From Reichenbachiella faecimaris (GTDB lineage: Bacteria; Bacteroidota; Bacteroidia; Cytophagales; Cyclobacteriaceae), in NCBI RefSeq assembly GCF_900176375.1, contig NZ_FWYF01000003.1, positions 558,001 through 622,000 of the forward strand: a DNA stretch of 64,000 nt, read 5' to 3'. Below, one piece after another: positions 27,086-36,054 of this stretch. Position numbers and translations under genes: made by a program. The notes under the pieces are model-generated. The model searched no databases and was not told where the DNA came from. It saw nothing but the letters and a program-made list of their open reading frames with translations. The first letter of the stretch is position 1, and every line of letters starts with the position of its first letter.

Positions 27086-27862
27086 ATGAGCCTAAAGTAT
27101 TCAATTGGAGCTGCTATTACCGCTCCACTTTTACCGCTTTTGTACTTTCAAGGACGTAAGGTTAAGAATGCCATGCCTGATTTGCCTGAAGCTACAGGTA
27201 CTACTGGGGTTAGCGGATTGGTGACGAATCCACGACTGAAAACACTTGTGATTGGGGAAAGTACCATGGCAGGTGTAGGTGTGGAGACGCATCAGGAAGG
27301 CTTTGCAGGTACTTTGGGCGACGAACTGGCCGAGAAACTCGACTTGTATGTGCATTGGCATGTGTATGCTAAAAGTGGTATTACAGTAGTTCGTGTCCGT
27401 GACGAAGTATTGCCAAAGATCGAAGATAAGGATTGGGATTTGATTGTTGTTGGCATAGGGGGGAATGATGCTTTTAAACTCAATAGCCCAAGGAAATGGA
27501 AAGAGCAAGTAAGGTGTTTGATTACGGAAATAAGGAATGTATTCGGCTGTGTACCCGTGGTGTTTACGAATATGCCTCCTATTAAGGAATTTCCAGCTTT
27601 TACGCCATTAATGAAATGGGTCATAGGAAATTTGGTAGAGCTGCTTGGTGAAGCTTTGGGTGAAGTGGTGAGAGAGTTTGATCATGTTTATTATTCTTCC
27701 GAGGTCATCAGTATTTCGGATTGGGTAGAGGAGCTTAAGCTTGAGTCGGACATTGCCCTTTATTTCAGTGATGGCGTACACCCATCCAAATTGACCTATC
27801 AGACTTTGGCTAAACAACTGTCCAAATTCATTATAAAGCAGATCAATTTGTCACCTGCATAA
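27086..27862 (+). CDS. SGNH/GDSL-type hydrolase
   Basis: 258 residues. Block I reads VIGESTMAGVG, so the usual GDS is GES with the nucleophilic Ser kept. Block III is GIGGNDAFK (Asn), and block V DGVHPSKLTY gives Asp and His. A short hydrophobic N-terminus (IGAAITAPLLPLLYFQG) could anchor it to the membrane. Family members hydrolyse esters or lipids; the substrate here is unknown. It stands alone. Confidence 0.85.
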   Translation: MSLKYSIGAAITAPLLPLLYFQGRKVKNAMPDLPEATGTTGVSGLVTNPRLKTLVIGESTMAGVGVETHQEGFAGTLGDELAEKLDLYVHWHVYAKSGITVVRVRDEVLPKIEDKDWDLIVVGIGGNDAFKLNSPRKWKEQVRCLITEIRNVFGCVPVVFTNMPPIKEFPAFTPLMKWVIGNLVELLGEALGEVVREFDHVYYSSEVISISDWVEELKLESDIALYFSDGVHPSKLTYQTLAKQLSKFIIKQINLSPA

Positions 27863-27929
27863 TCTACAGAAAGCAGCGCTTTAGTAAGCCCCAAGGTTTG
27901 ACTTCATCTGATTAGTTAAATAAAGTAGG

Positions 27930-28400
27930 TTAGATGTTAAGGCTGACGTCATGGTTGTAAAATGCGATGATGTTTTCTGGATTCTTGAGCTTAAAGAGCT
28001 TTTTCTCTAAGACCTGTGTGTTTTGATGTCTGATATTAAGTGCTTTTACTAAAATATCTTCGAGCTCTTTTTTTGCCTCCTCCAATGACACTTGTCTCTT
28101 CTTTACTGCTTTAACTAGGTGCTTACTTGTTCTTTTTACGGAATAGAAAATGGATGGCTTGTCCACTACTGTTGATGTAGTGAGGGATAAAGAATTTTCT
28201 TCAGCATGTGTGTAACTCTCTCTTAGTAGTTGCATCATTGAAGTGAATTCAGCTCCAAAAGGGTGTTTAGTTGTGGATATATAGGAGGTAGACTGTGTCG
28301 TTTCAACCTGGTTGTAGTCAAAAACAAACTCTTGTGCTTTAGTGCTGCTATGGAAGGTTATTAAGAAAATAGCGGATAAAAAAAGGACGATTTTTTTCAT
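27930..28400 (-). CDS. Small secreted protein of unknown function
   Basis: 156 residues with a signal peptide (MKKIVLFLSAIFLITFHSSTKA). The mature part has a polar Ser/Thr-rich half and a basic, helical second half (HLVKAVKKRQVSLEEAKKELEDILVKAL). No family recognised. It lies downstream of the curli-like locus on the same strand, but 311 bp away, so any link is uncertain. Confidence 0.65.
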   Translation of the reverse strand: MKKIVLFLSAIFLITFHSSTKAQEFVFDYNQVETTQSTSYISTTKHPFGAEFTSMMQLLRESYTHAEENSLSLTTSTVVDKPSIFYSVKRTSKHLVKAVKKRQVSLEEAKKELEDILVKALNIRHQNTQVLEKKLFKLKNPENIIAFYNHDVSLNI

Positions 28401-28711
28401 GACATTATGCTTTTTGGCCTAATAAAATATAAATAACGGTTAGGTATTTCACCCATGCATAGATAGAGTATGAGATTGATTTTTACACTGGTATTTGACA
28501 AGCATCAACCTTTGTTTTGCCAGTTTGAAATCTGCAAATCCGCAATTTAATTTTAGTCAAGCATGCGTCATTCAAAAGAGAAGGTAATTGAAATCTTCGC
28601 GTGCGATTTTAAAAGGAGTTGGTTTAAGTAACTTTTAAATTAGATAGGAGTTTAAATTTTGAAGAAATGGTTTTAGATACTTTTTTTAGCACAAATTGTT
28701 GATTCAATTAC
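28401..28711. other. 311-bp gap without a gene
   Basis: AT-rich, both flanking genes on the minus strand. I see no tRNA, repeat or convincing terminator, and no complete TAnnTTTG box for the 27930-28400 gene. Confidence 0.6.
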
Positions 28712-30205
28712 TCACCTCCACGAGGGGAAATGAGCATCTTTGACTAACACAGTTCTTGTAGACGGGTCATCAATATCTACAGTCAAAACATTACCCACAT
28801 TGCTGCCATCATTCTTCCTGTTTACAAAAATGATCTTTGAGCCATCAGAGGATGGCTTTGGGAAGAGATCATTGTTGCCATTGGCTTTCTGGTCTGATAA
28901 ATCTACTGTGTTTGTAGGGTCGGCAATTGGTGCATAAAAGAGATGACTGTTTAGCTGTCGGCCATTCAAAGATTCGCTTCCAGATATGTCTCTGGTGTAC
29001 ATGAATGATAGACCATCTATCGCAAACGAGGGGTTTTCCATGATGCCCGCTACGTCTGCCACGAGTTCGGATTGATTGGTTCCATCTGCATCCATTATAA
29101 TAATTTCGCCATCATAAATACTTACACCCACAGTTTCAGCTATGATCAGATTATTTGCTTCGCTCCAATCGCAACTTCTAAAATGTCGATCTGTGGGTGC
29201 TGTTGCGATTTCAGTTAAATTGCTTCCATCTACTCCAATGCTATATAATTTGTCGTAATGACAGTATATAAATTTGGAGTCATCGGGCGACCACGCAAAT
29301 CCTCTTCCCTGCTGGTGATAAGACGCCAGGGTGACTGAAGTGACTTTTTTAAGGTTTTCTCCCGTATTGCTCATGGTATAAATATGTTGTTCTATTCCAT
29401 CATTACCAATGTATGCAATTGCAGACCTATCACTGTTGTAGAGTGGACTGAATTTGTTGTGCGTAGAATAAGTAAGCTGAATCACCTCTTCACCTGATTC
29501 GTCTATAGAAAAAATTTGAGTAAATCCTTCATCAGTTTCGGCAGTAAAGAGAATTCTGTTATCCACAAATGAGGAAGTGGTGAATCTCCACATTTCACTA
29601 TATTCAATTTCGTCTTGATTGTTGATGGTACTTACTTGCCAAAAGTATTGGGTGTTAAATTTCAAATTTTGAAGAACAACTAGTGTGTCTTCTATGTTTT
29701 CAAATGATTGAAATGTATCTGTTGCATTAGCCTCGAATACTTTGACAGTATAAGTTACCTCAACAGTTGATTCGTTTGTGTTTGTCCAATTGAGTTGTAC
29801 TTCAGTGCCTAAGTCGGAAGAACCGTCAGATGGAATAGGGCTTTTCGCACTTTGCAAAAGACCTTTTTCTGGTAGTAAAAAAAGAGTGGATTGAGTTTCG
29901 CTATCACCAACTACTGAAATACTTACTGTTTCTATTTGATAGTTGTCTAATCTGGCGCGCAGCTTATAGTCGTTTGCAGCGATTTGCTCAAAGTGGAATG
30001 CTCCAGTTGAATCAGTCAAAACGATGCTGGTGGCTGGCACAGTTGTCATTTCTACTCCTTCCAATGGCTCGCTAGTATTGGCTTGGATCACAGTCCCACT
30101 GATACTGCCCTTAGGCACAAAATCTATGGTGTCCTCGGCGCAGGAGAGCATTAAAAATAGAGCAAGGCAGTGGATTACGAGAGGTGAGAGATTTCTATTC
30201 ATCAA
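28712..30205 (-). CDS. Surface-type lipoprotein with CarboxypepD-regulatory, FN3-like and TolB-like propeller domains
   Basis: 497 residues. The signal ends LALFLMLSC (lipobox). Residues 30-110 are a carboxypeptidase-regulatory-like Ig fold (GSISGTVIQANTSEPLEGVE). About 115-210 is a fibronectin-III-like segment (VQLNWTNTNESTVEVTYTVKVFEA ... FNTQYFWQVSTIN). About 220-497 is a PD40/TolB-type propeller (YNSDRSAIAYIGNDG; WSPDDSKFIYCHYDK; SSDGSKIIFVNRKND). It is next after the CsgB-like gene with a 51-bp gap, so it may be a cell-surface partner of the fibre; that link is inference from position only. Confidence 0.75.
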   Translation of the reverse strand: MMNRNLSPLVIHCLALFLMLSCAEDTIDFVPKGSISGTVIQANTSEPLEGVEMTTVPATSIVLTDSTGAFHFEQIAANDYKLRARLDNYQIETVSISVVGDSETQSTLFLLPEKGLLQSAKSPIPSDGSSDLGTEVQLNWTNTNESTVEVTYTVKVFEANATDTFQSFENIEDTLVVLQNLKFNTQYFWQVSTINNQDEIEYSEMWRFTTSSFVDNRILFTAETDEGFTQIFSIDESGEEVIQLTYSTHNKFSPLYNSDRSAIAYIGNDGIEQHIYTMSNTGENLKKVTSVTLASYHQQGRGFAWSPDDSKFIYCHYDKLYSIGVDGSNLTEIATAPTDRHFRSCDWSEANNLIIAETVGVSIYDGEIIIMDADGTNQSELVADVAGIMENPSFAIDGLSFMYTRDISGSESLNGRQLNSHLFYAPIADPTNTVDLSDQKANGNNDLFPKPSSDGSKIIFVNRKNDGSNVGNVLTVDIDDPSTRTVLVKDAHFPSWR

Positions 30206-30256
30206 TTGTAATTAGGTAAAGAGTTTAGTTGGAATTGCGTGTGCAGATAATATTAA

Positions 30257-30775
30257 TTAATGAGAATAAATAAACAAGTTCATATCATTTCCTCGCTGGA
30301 AAATTTGCATACTCGCATCATCTTTACCAAAATTAAAATGTTCGATGGTATTGTCTATTCCATACTGCATAAACTGATAGTTCGAGTTATTCCCTATAGA
30401 TAATTGCTTGATTGCATTGTCTTGACCCGTTTGGTTCAAATCAATGTCCATGTCCTCGCCTAGGACATAACTTTCAATATGATTTGTACGGCCTTGTTGA
30501 GCAACATTTAATCTTCCTGATCCCATCTGAATAACTCTTGAATAGTTTGATTGTCCTTGTTGATATAATGAAAGCTGTGCTTCGAAGTCTTGAAATTGAA
30601 TGATTTGTGCTGTGTTTTGATTGCCGAACTGAATCAAATTGACCCCTTGATTTTCTTCTAGGTTTGGGTTTAAGAGTTCTTCCTCTTGAGCGGCAGAAAT
30701 GTTTTGACCTATGAGCTGAGTGCTCCACAGACTCAAAATAACCATGAGTATTGAGTTTTTAATTGTTTTGTACAT
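30257..30775 (-). CDS. Small curlin-like protein, CsgB-type candidate
   Basis: 172 residues. A signal peptide (ending STQLIGQ) is followed by about nine weak curlin-type 11-residue units with the Q-x-G-x-x-N frame: LIQFGNQNTAQ, LYQQGQSNYSR, VAQQGRTNH, LNQTGQDNAIK. It is much shorter and more hydrophobic than the three upstream curlins, which is what one expects of a nucleator (CsgB) rather than the fibre subunit. It follows the large curlins, but a strong terminator lies between. Confidence 0.75.
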   Translation of the reverse strand: MYKTIKNSILMVILSLWSTQLIGQNISAAQEEELLNPNLEENQGVNLIQFGNQNTAQIIQFQDFEAQLSLYQQGQSNYSRVIQMGSGRLNVAQQGRTNHIESYVLGEDMDIDLNQTGQDNAIKQLSIGNNSNYQFMQYGIDNTIEHFNFGKDDASMQIFQRGNDMNLFIYSH

Positions 30776-30800
30776 GCTTTCGTGCTCTTAGTAATTTAAT

Positions 30801-30836
30801 AAAAAGCAGGCAAGGAATGTGCCTTGCCTGCTTTTT
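30801..30836 (-). terminator. Perfect intrinsic terminator between curlin genes and the CsgB-like gene
   Basis: A 14-bp perfect stem (30801-30814 with 30823-30836) and 8-nt loop, ending in five T on either strand. It sits 2 bp after the stop of the third curlin. It should end or reduce transcription before the CsgB-like gene. Confidence 0.88.
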
Positions 30837-30838
30837 AA

Positions 30839-31155
30839 TTAGTTGCTTTGATTCACCAGACTTACGTTGTTAGAACCAGATTGTATCACAGTATTACTGT
30901 GTCCATTCCCACTTTGGAATGAGTCAGAATTGTTGGTAGTGCCAAACTGACTCACTATAGAGCTGTGCCCACCCATTCCTGATTGCTCTTGGTAAGAGAT
31001 GTTGCCATCACCATCCTGAGTCAATTCTGCATAGTTGTCGCTAGATCCAGCGCCATAATCCCAATAAGACCCGTTGTAAATCATGCCTTGTGCCTGACGA
31101 CCTTCGTTATTAGTCCCGCTTTGAGAAATAGAGCTTCCGTTGTTGTCTCCATAAG
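30839..31155. repeat. 317-bp direct repeat, copy 1 (3' end of third curlin gene)
   Basis: Matches 32066-32382 without gaps and with few base changes, including the shared C-terminus. Outside this block the two genes align only loosely and differ in length. Confidence 0.85.
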
Positions 31156-32032
31156 CCAAATTATGAGCTAGATTAGATGAGCCATTTTGCGAAGTGGTTG
31201 CGTAGTTGTTAGACCCACCTTGCCATTGCCAATTTTCATTTGATGTACCATTTTGTGTAGATGAAGCAGAACTTCCGCTACCCGTCCACTGATCTTGTGA
31301 AGAGTTATTGCTACTGCCTGCTTGACTTGCATCTGCTGAATGACCAGAGCCATTTTGGAACTGATAAGCATTGTTGAAAGAGCCATCTTGTGTAGCAGAC
31401 GAAGAATGATCATCACCAGACTGGTAGGCACTTGCATAGTTTGAAAGACCTGTTTGGTACTGTGATGCAGAACTATTGCTACCATACTGATTGATGTGCG
31501 CGTTATTGTTGTCGCCATTCTGGTTCTGCTCAGAGTTATTTCCCGAACCCTGGGTATATACACTGCCATAGTTATATGTTCCAACTTGCGTTTGATTATT
31601 GGTGTTGTTGTCACCGTTTTGAGTCAAATAGGCATTGTTGTTAGAACCATCATATTGATCAATATGCGAGAAGTTACCAGAGCCGTTTTGGCTGATAGAC
31701 TGATAATTGAAAAAGCTATTGTCATACTGATGATTCCATGCCGTATTGTTATCTCCTACCTGATCTAGATCAATGTTATTATTGTCGGCAGCCCCTGTAG
31801 AAAAGAACCCTTGGAATGTCCAAGAATAGTTGCCAGATCCAGTCTGATCTACAGTAGCATTGTTGTAGTCTCCAATTTGTTCTAAATCAGAGCCATTGTC
31901 ATTTCCAGTTTGATTCACTGTCGCGGAATTACCCATTCCTGCCTGGTTCGTATTTGACCAGTTGTTCTGTGCGATAGTTGTGGTTACACACACACATAGA
32001 ATTAATGAGAATAATACTCTTATGGATTTCAT
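30839..32032 (-). CDS. Curlin-repeat fibre protein (third copy)
   Basis: 397 residues: a signal peptide (MKSIRVLFSLILCVCVTTTIAQ), then curlin repeats to the end. Units recur every 11 residues on the frame Q-x-G-x-x-N-x5 (QTGNDNGSDLE, QIGDYNNATVD), about 30 in total against about 10 half-repeats in E. coli CsgA. Very rich in Asn, Gln, Ser and Gly, as amyloid curlins are. The last ~105 residues differ from the second copy at only 6 places. Exported through the CsgG-type pore encoded upstream; expected to form cell-surface amyloid. Confidence 0.9.
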   Translation of the reverse strand: MKSIRVLFSLILCVCVTTTIAQNNWSNTNQAGMGNSATVNQTGNDNGSDLEQIGDYNNATVDQTGSGNYSWTFQGFFSTGAADNNNIDLDQVGDNNTAWNHQYDNSFFNYQSISQNGSGNFSHIDQYDGSNNNAYLTQNGDNNTNNQTQVGTYNYGSVYTQGSGNNSEQNQNGDNNNAHINQYGSNSSASQYQTGLSNYASAYQSGDDHSSSATQDGSFNNAYQFQNGSGHSADASQAGSSNNSSQDQWTGSGSSASSTQNGTSNENWQWQGGSNNYATTSQNGSSNLAHNLAYGDNNGSSISQSGTNNEGRQAQGMIYNGSYWDYGAGSSDNYAELTQDGDGNISYQEQSGMGGHSSIVSQFGTTNNSDSFQSGNGHSNTVIQSGSNNVSLVNQSN

Positions 32033-32065
32033 TTTTTTAGTGTTTAATCAATGGTTAAAACTCAA

Positions 32066-32382
32066 TTAGTTACTTTGATTTACAAGACTCACATTGTTTG
32101 AGCCAGACTGCATTACAGTATTACTGTGTCCATTTCCACTTTGGAATGAATCAGAATTGTTGGTAGTGCCAAACTGACTTACTACAGAGTGATGTCCACC
32201 CATTCCTGATTGCTCTTGGTAAGAGATATTGCCCTCACCATCCTGAGTCAATTCTGCATAGTTGTCGCTAGATGCAGCGCCATAATCCCAATAGGATCCA
32301 TTGTAAATCATGCCTTGTGCCTGACGGCCTTCGTTATTAGTCCCACTTTGGGAAATAGAGCTTCCGTTGTTGTCTCCATAAG
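32066..32382. repeat. 317-bp direct repeat, copy 2 (3' end of second curlin gene)
   Basis: Partner of 30839-31155, same orientation and reading frame. The sharp boundary suggests recent duplication or gene conversion limited to the 3' end. Confidence 0.85.
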
Positions 32383-33400
32383 AGAGATTTTCGGCTATGT
32401 TATCAGATCCTGATTGAGCCGTAGTTGTATAGTTGGAAGAACCATCTTGTCTCTGCCAATTTCGGTTATATTCGCCTTCCTGAGAGGAAGATGCAGCATT
32501 GTTATCACCATTAATCTGAAGCTGATCCGAACTATTGCTCACCCCGTCCTGTGTTGATGAAGCAGTACCGCCATCGCCATAGGCTTGGGTTTGATATGAA
32601 TAATTTGACGTGCCATTTTGATAACTATCAACATTTCCATTAGTTGAACCATGCTGATGTTGAGAAACATAGTTGTAATCCCCAACTTGAGAAGCTGTAC
32701 TGTTGTTTCCTGAGCCATTTGCATCTTGCGTGTTGTTAGCATTGTTCCCCATCCCATCCTGATATTGGGAAGAGGTGTTGCTGTCACCATCTTGATAAGA
32801 GTATGCGTAATTGCCACTTCCCATCTGCTCTTGGCTTGCAGAACTATTTGTACTGTACTGAGTGATGTATGCACTGTTTGATTCACCATCTTGGTATTGG
32901 TAGGTATTGTTACCAGACCCCTGAGTATTTACATTAGCATAATTGTACATACCTACCTGTATTTGGTAGTTGCTATTATCGTCACCACTTTGAAACAAAT
33001 AGGCATTATTGTAAGACCCATCATATTGGTCTATATGAGAAAAGTTTCCAGTGCCTTCTTGTCTGGCAGATTGATAATTGAAGTAGCTATCATCGTATTG
33101 ATGATTCCAAGCTGTATTGTTATCACCCACTTGATCCAGATCTACTACATTATTTTCTACATTTCCAATAAAGTTATATTGATAGGTATGTGAGAAGTTA
33201 CCAGATCCAGTTTGGTCTATTGTGGTGCTATTATAATCACCGTTTTGATAAGCGTCTGATCCGTTACCAGTTCCAGTTTGATTTACAGTAATAGAATTCT
33301 CCATTCCTGTTTGTTCTGCATTAGAAGAGTTGCCTTGTGCGAATAACGCAGTAACGCATACACTTAGCGTTAATGTTAATATTGATTTAAGAATTTTCAT
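32066..33400 (-). CDS. Curlin-repeat fibre protein (second copy)
   Basis: 444 residues with signal peptide MKILKSILTLTLSVCVTALFAQ. Curlin units of 11 residues run through the whole mature chain (QTGTGNGSDAY, QNGDYNSTTID, QEGTGNFSHID). It is 47 residues longer than the third copy; the extra length falls in the middle repeats (SQHQHGSTNGNVDSYQNG region). Its N-terminal 150 and C-terminal 105 residues are close to that copy, showing tandem duplication. Gap to the third copy is 33 bp, so both are on one transcript. Confidence 0.9.
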   Translation of the reverse strand: MKILKSILTLTLSVCVTALFAQGNSSNAEQTGMENSITVNQTGTGNGSDAYQNGDYNSTTIDQTGSGNFSHTYQYNFIGNVENNVVDLDQVGDNNTAWNHQYDDSYFNYQSARQEGTGNFSHIDQYDGSYNNAYLFQSGDDNSNYQIQVGMYNYANVNTQGSGNNTYQYQDGESNSAYITQYSTNSSASQEQMGSGNYAYSYQDGDSNTSSQYQDGMGNNANNTQDANGSGNNSTASQVGDYNYVSQHQHGSTNGNVDSYQNGTSNYSYQTQAYGDGGTASSTQDGVSNSSDQLQINGDNNAASSSQEGEYNRNWQRQDGSSNYTTTAQSGSDNIAENLSYGDNNGSSISQSGTNNEGRQAQGMIYNGSYWDYGAASSDNYAELTQDGEGNISYQEQSGMGGHHSVVSQFGTTNNSDSFQSGNGHSNTVMQSGSNNVSLVNQSN

Positions 33401-33429
33401 GATTATGTGTTTAGAATAAAAGGATTGAT

Positions 33430-34509
33430 TTAATTGTTTTGAATTACTATGGCGCTGTTTCCAGTTCCATTTTGATTGATATAGCTACTGTGACCCATGC
33501 CATATTGAAGTGAGACGGCACTATTGTTATTGCCATACTGATAAGTATCAGCATGATGTCCGCCGTGGCCCTGCTGTCCTTGATATGATTCATTTCCCGT
33601 ACCGTTTTGATTGGTATAGGCATAATTATCATAGGTGGCGGACAAGGAGTAGTCCCATGAGCTTCCGTCCCAAGAGCGACCTTGTCCCTGTCTTGAGACG
33701 TTTTGCCCTCCATATTGATCCAGAGACGTCCTATTGTTGTCACCAAGGATATTCTGCTCAGTCAAATGATTTGATCCATCCTGAAAAGCAGTAGAGATGT
33801 TACCATTTCCGATTTGAGATTGAGAAGAGAAACTACCAGTCCCAATCTGAATCAATGTTGCTTCATTCCATGATCCTTGTTGAACTTGATAAGACCTTAA
33901 GTTTTGTCCTTCTTGACTTGCAGAGGCACCATTAGCCACGCCATAGTATTGATCCTGAGCAATATAATTACCAGCACCGTCTTGATAAGCAGACGCAAAG
34001 CTACCATCTACATCATGCTGATGTTGATAAGCGGAGTTGTTGCTACCAATCTGGTTTATGATGGCATAGTTGCTCTCTACTCCAGAATGTAGGTATTGGG
34101 AGGCGTTATTGTTTTCTCCCATTTGGATAATTTCTGCCTCATTTATATTTCCATAAATATCCTGATAGGCATAATTATTACTCCCCTCTGATACAATAGA
34201 TGCAGTATTGTTGCTCCCGTAAGAATACTGATTTGAATAATTGCCAGTACCTGACTGATAAGCATCTGTGCTATTGGCGTCGCCCTGTTGGCTTTGATAA
34301 GTTCCATTATTGGAACCTTCCTGAAAGGCAGTTGAGATATTGTTATCTCCATTTACAGACACAGCCGCAACATTGGATTGTCCTTGCTGCTCGACTGTTG
34401 ATGAATTGTCGTTCCCGTTTTGTACGACATTCGAATTGTTCGATTGCGCAAGTGCTGAAAATACACTAGCGCAAAAGACAATAGGCATTATCAATTTGAT
34501 TGTTTTCAT
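33430..34509 (-). CDS. Curlin-repeat fibre protein (first copy)
   Basis: 359 residues from the ATG at 34509, which starts a proper signal peptide (MKTIKLIMPIVFCASVFSALAQ). A longer frame to 34572 only adds charged residues before it. Repeats follow the same 11-residue Q-x-G-x-x-N frame (QNGNDNSSTVE, QQGQSNVAAVS, QYGMGHSSYIN). It is clearly more diverged from the second and third copies than they are from each other, and it lacks their shared C-terminus. It lies 66 bp after csgG, with a hairpin in the gap. Confidence 0.9.
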   Translation of the reverse strand: MKTIKLIMPIVFCASVFSALAQSNNSNVVQNGNDNSSTVEQQGQSNVAAVSVNGDNNISTAFQEGSNNGTYQSQQGDANSTDAYQSGTGNYSNQYSYGSNNTASIVSEGSNNYAYQDIYGNINEAEIIQMGENNNASQYLHSGVESNYAIINQIGSNNSAYQHQHDVDGSFASAYQDGAGNYIAQDQYYGVANGASASQEGQNLRSYQVQQGSWNEATLIQIGTGSFSSQSQIGNGNISTAFQDGSNHLTEQNILGDNNRTSLDQYGGQNVSRQGQGRSWDGSSWDYSLSATYDNYAYTNQNGTGNESYQGQQGHGGHHADTYQYGNNNSAVSLQYGMGHSSYINQNGTGNSAIVIQNN

Positions 34510-34527
34510 TATAAAATAGTTATGATT

Positions 34528-34567
34528 AAAATTCAACTTTCCTTCTTCCATTGCAGGTTGAATTTTT
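34528..34567 (-). other. Hairpin between csgG and the first curlin gene
   Basis: Arms AAAATTCAAC (34528-34537) and GTTGAATTTT (34557-34566) pair over 10 bp across a 19-nt loop, upstream of the curlin ATG. The T-run after it is too short for a firm terminator; mRNA processing or attenuation is possible. Confidence 0.45.
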
Positions 34568-34575
34568 CTCAATCA

Positions 34576-36003
34576 CTACTTTTTCTTCATTGATTTTTTC
34601 CTTTTTTTGTTAAAAATCTTGTTTTCTTTTTTTGGTCTGAAATAATAATTCAAACCCAGATTGAAGCTCAGTAAATAATCATTATAACTACCTTGCTCTA
34701 TGCCATCCAATTTGTCGTGTAACAGGCTTGTATAAGTGGCTTGACTCGATACACCAATTTGATCTGTTATTAAATATTCTACCCCCAAGCTCCCATGTAA
34801 ACTGAAGTTTGAAAAAGGGTCAAATGAATTATCTATTTCTGAGTTATTTCTAAAGTCGTCCAGAAAGCCAAATCCAAAATTGACAAAGGGAGTTGTTCTG
34901 TAGCTGTTGAGCATCCGATAGTTTACAGAAAAATTGGATCCCAGTACATCCGCTTCATAAACATTTTTAGTTCCAATTTTTGCGTAGAAAAAATTGATTC
35001 CAACGCTTACTGGATGTTGGGCAAACCACTCCATGCCTATTTGTGCGCCTGGGTTTACTTCTTGCTGATTATAGTCTCCTTTAAGAAGACTGACTCCTCC
35101 TGAAGCATGAATGCCTATCAGTCCCCTTCTTGTATTCAATGCCGAGCCAAAAGGATCTGTGAGTTGTTTTGAGGCTCTTTCTTGTTTGTAGCTTTGGATT
35201 GTGAGGCTGTCTTGAGGAGTTAAACTATTGGCTGTCCATAGTCCCTCGTCTATCCCTTCAATTATGAGCCCAATTACGGCTTTTTCAATAGCCTCTCTGA
35301 CCGCCATCTCAGCAGGCTCGTTGTATGTAAATCCGACTTCTGCTTCAAGGATTTTATTGGGAGCAACAAATTTGAAAACGCCTACATCTACCTTTTGTGA
35401 TAAAATGGTTTTGGATGTATAGATGGTTTTTAAAATCTTCCCATTCACGGTAGATACTGCTCTAAGGTAGATGGTTACGCGATCTTCACGATATTGGCCT
35501 GAGGAGCTTATGCCTAAATATCTTGCACCTGCCCCTCCAGTGAGTACGTTGCTATCAAAAGAAATAATCCCCCCTTCTAATAAAACCCCAGCATAGAGCA
35601 AAGGAGGTAAGAGATCTGCAGATGATTCATTTCCGCCATAGGTAGCTCTGCTTGATCGAATGATTTTTCTTTCGTTTAACAAGTTCGGCAGACCTTCTCG
35701 TTCTATTGGAATAAACCATCCTGATTCTTCCATTGTACGTATGAGTATGGATGTGGCACCTTGAGTTACTGCCGTAGACCAGCTAGATCCAAGCTCAGTA
35801 GATTTATACTGACCGGTCTGATCTCTAAATTTATAGACTGCTGAGATAATTTTTTCTTTTGGGGCTGGGAGGTTTTTGAGCGCATTATATTTTCGTGTTT
35901 CAGTACCTAGTTGGGCTACTGAAGTTTTCATTGGCTGATGCACCATAGGAGTGCAGGCCGTGAGAAAAACAAACCAATATAAGGTTGTTTTTAAGGGATT
36001 CAT
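34576..36003 (-). CDS. csgG: CsgG-type curli secretion lipoprotein with extra C-terminal barrel-like domain
   Basis: 475 residues. The lipobox is FVFLTAC. Residues 20-270 match CsgG: AVYKFRDQTGQYK, SILIRTMEESGWFIPIEREGL, NLLNERKII, and a transmembrane-strand part near VTIYLRAVSTVNGKILKT. E. coli CsgG is about 277 residues and stops here. This protein goes on for about 200 residues of strand-turn sequence (GAQIGMEWFAQHPVSVGINF, PFVNFGFGFLDD, LSFNLGLNYYFRP) and a very basic tail (KKRKKSMKKK). The extra part looks like a small outer-membrane barrel. The core should form the nonameric curlin export pore. Confidence 0.88.
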   Translation of the reverse strand: MNPLKTTLYWFVFLTACTPMVHQPMKTSVAQLGTETRKYNALKNLPAPKEKIISAVYKFRDQTGQYKSTELGSSWSTAVTQGATSILIRTMEESGWFIPIEREGLPNLLNERKIIRSSRATYGGNESSADLLPPLLYAGVLLEGGIISFDSNVLTGGAGARYLGISSSGQYREDRVTIYLRAVSTVNGKILKTIYTSKTILSQKVDVGVFKFVAPNKILEAEVGFTYNEPAEMAVREAIEKAVIGLIIEGIDEGLWTANSLTPQDSLTIQSYKQERASKQLTDPFGSALNTRRGLIGIHASGGVSLLKGDYNQQEVNPGAQIGMEWFAQHPVSVGINFFYAKIGTKNVYEADVLGSNFSVNYRMLNSYRTTPFVNFGFGFLDDFRNNSEIDNSFDPFSNFSLHGSLGVEYLITDQIGVSSQATYTSLLHDKLDGIEQGSYNDYLLSFNLGLNYYFRPKKENKIFNKKRKKSMKKK

Positions 36004-36054
36004 TGGTGATGGGAGCGTTAAGTAGTTTAGATAATTTCGTTAGGCGCTATTTGA

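Noticed and set aside
31168-33746. Long open frames in other frames and antisense within the curlin genes
   Set aside because: They arise from the biased Asn/Gln/Ser/Gly codon repeats and show low-complexity translations without starts, signals or motifs.
30839-34509. Dense, regular ~33-bp periodicity that resembles a CRISPR or tandem-repeat array
   Set aside because: It is coding: the period equals 11 codons of the curlin repeat, in one open frame with signal peptides; there are no spacers or cas genes.
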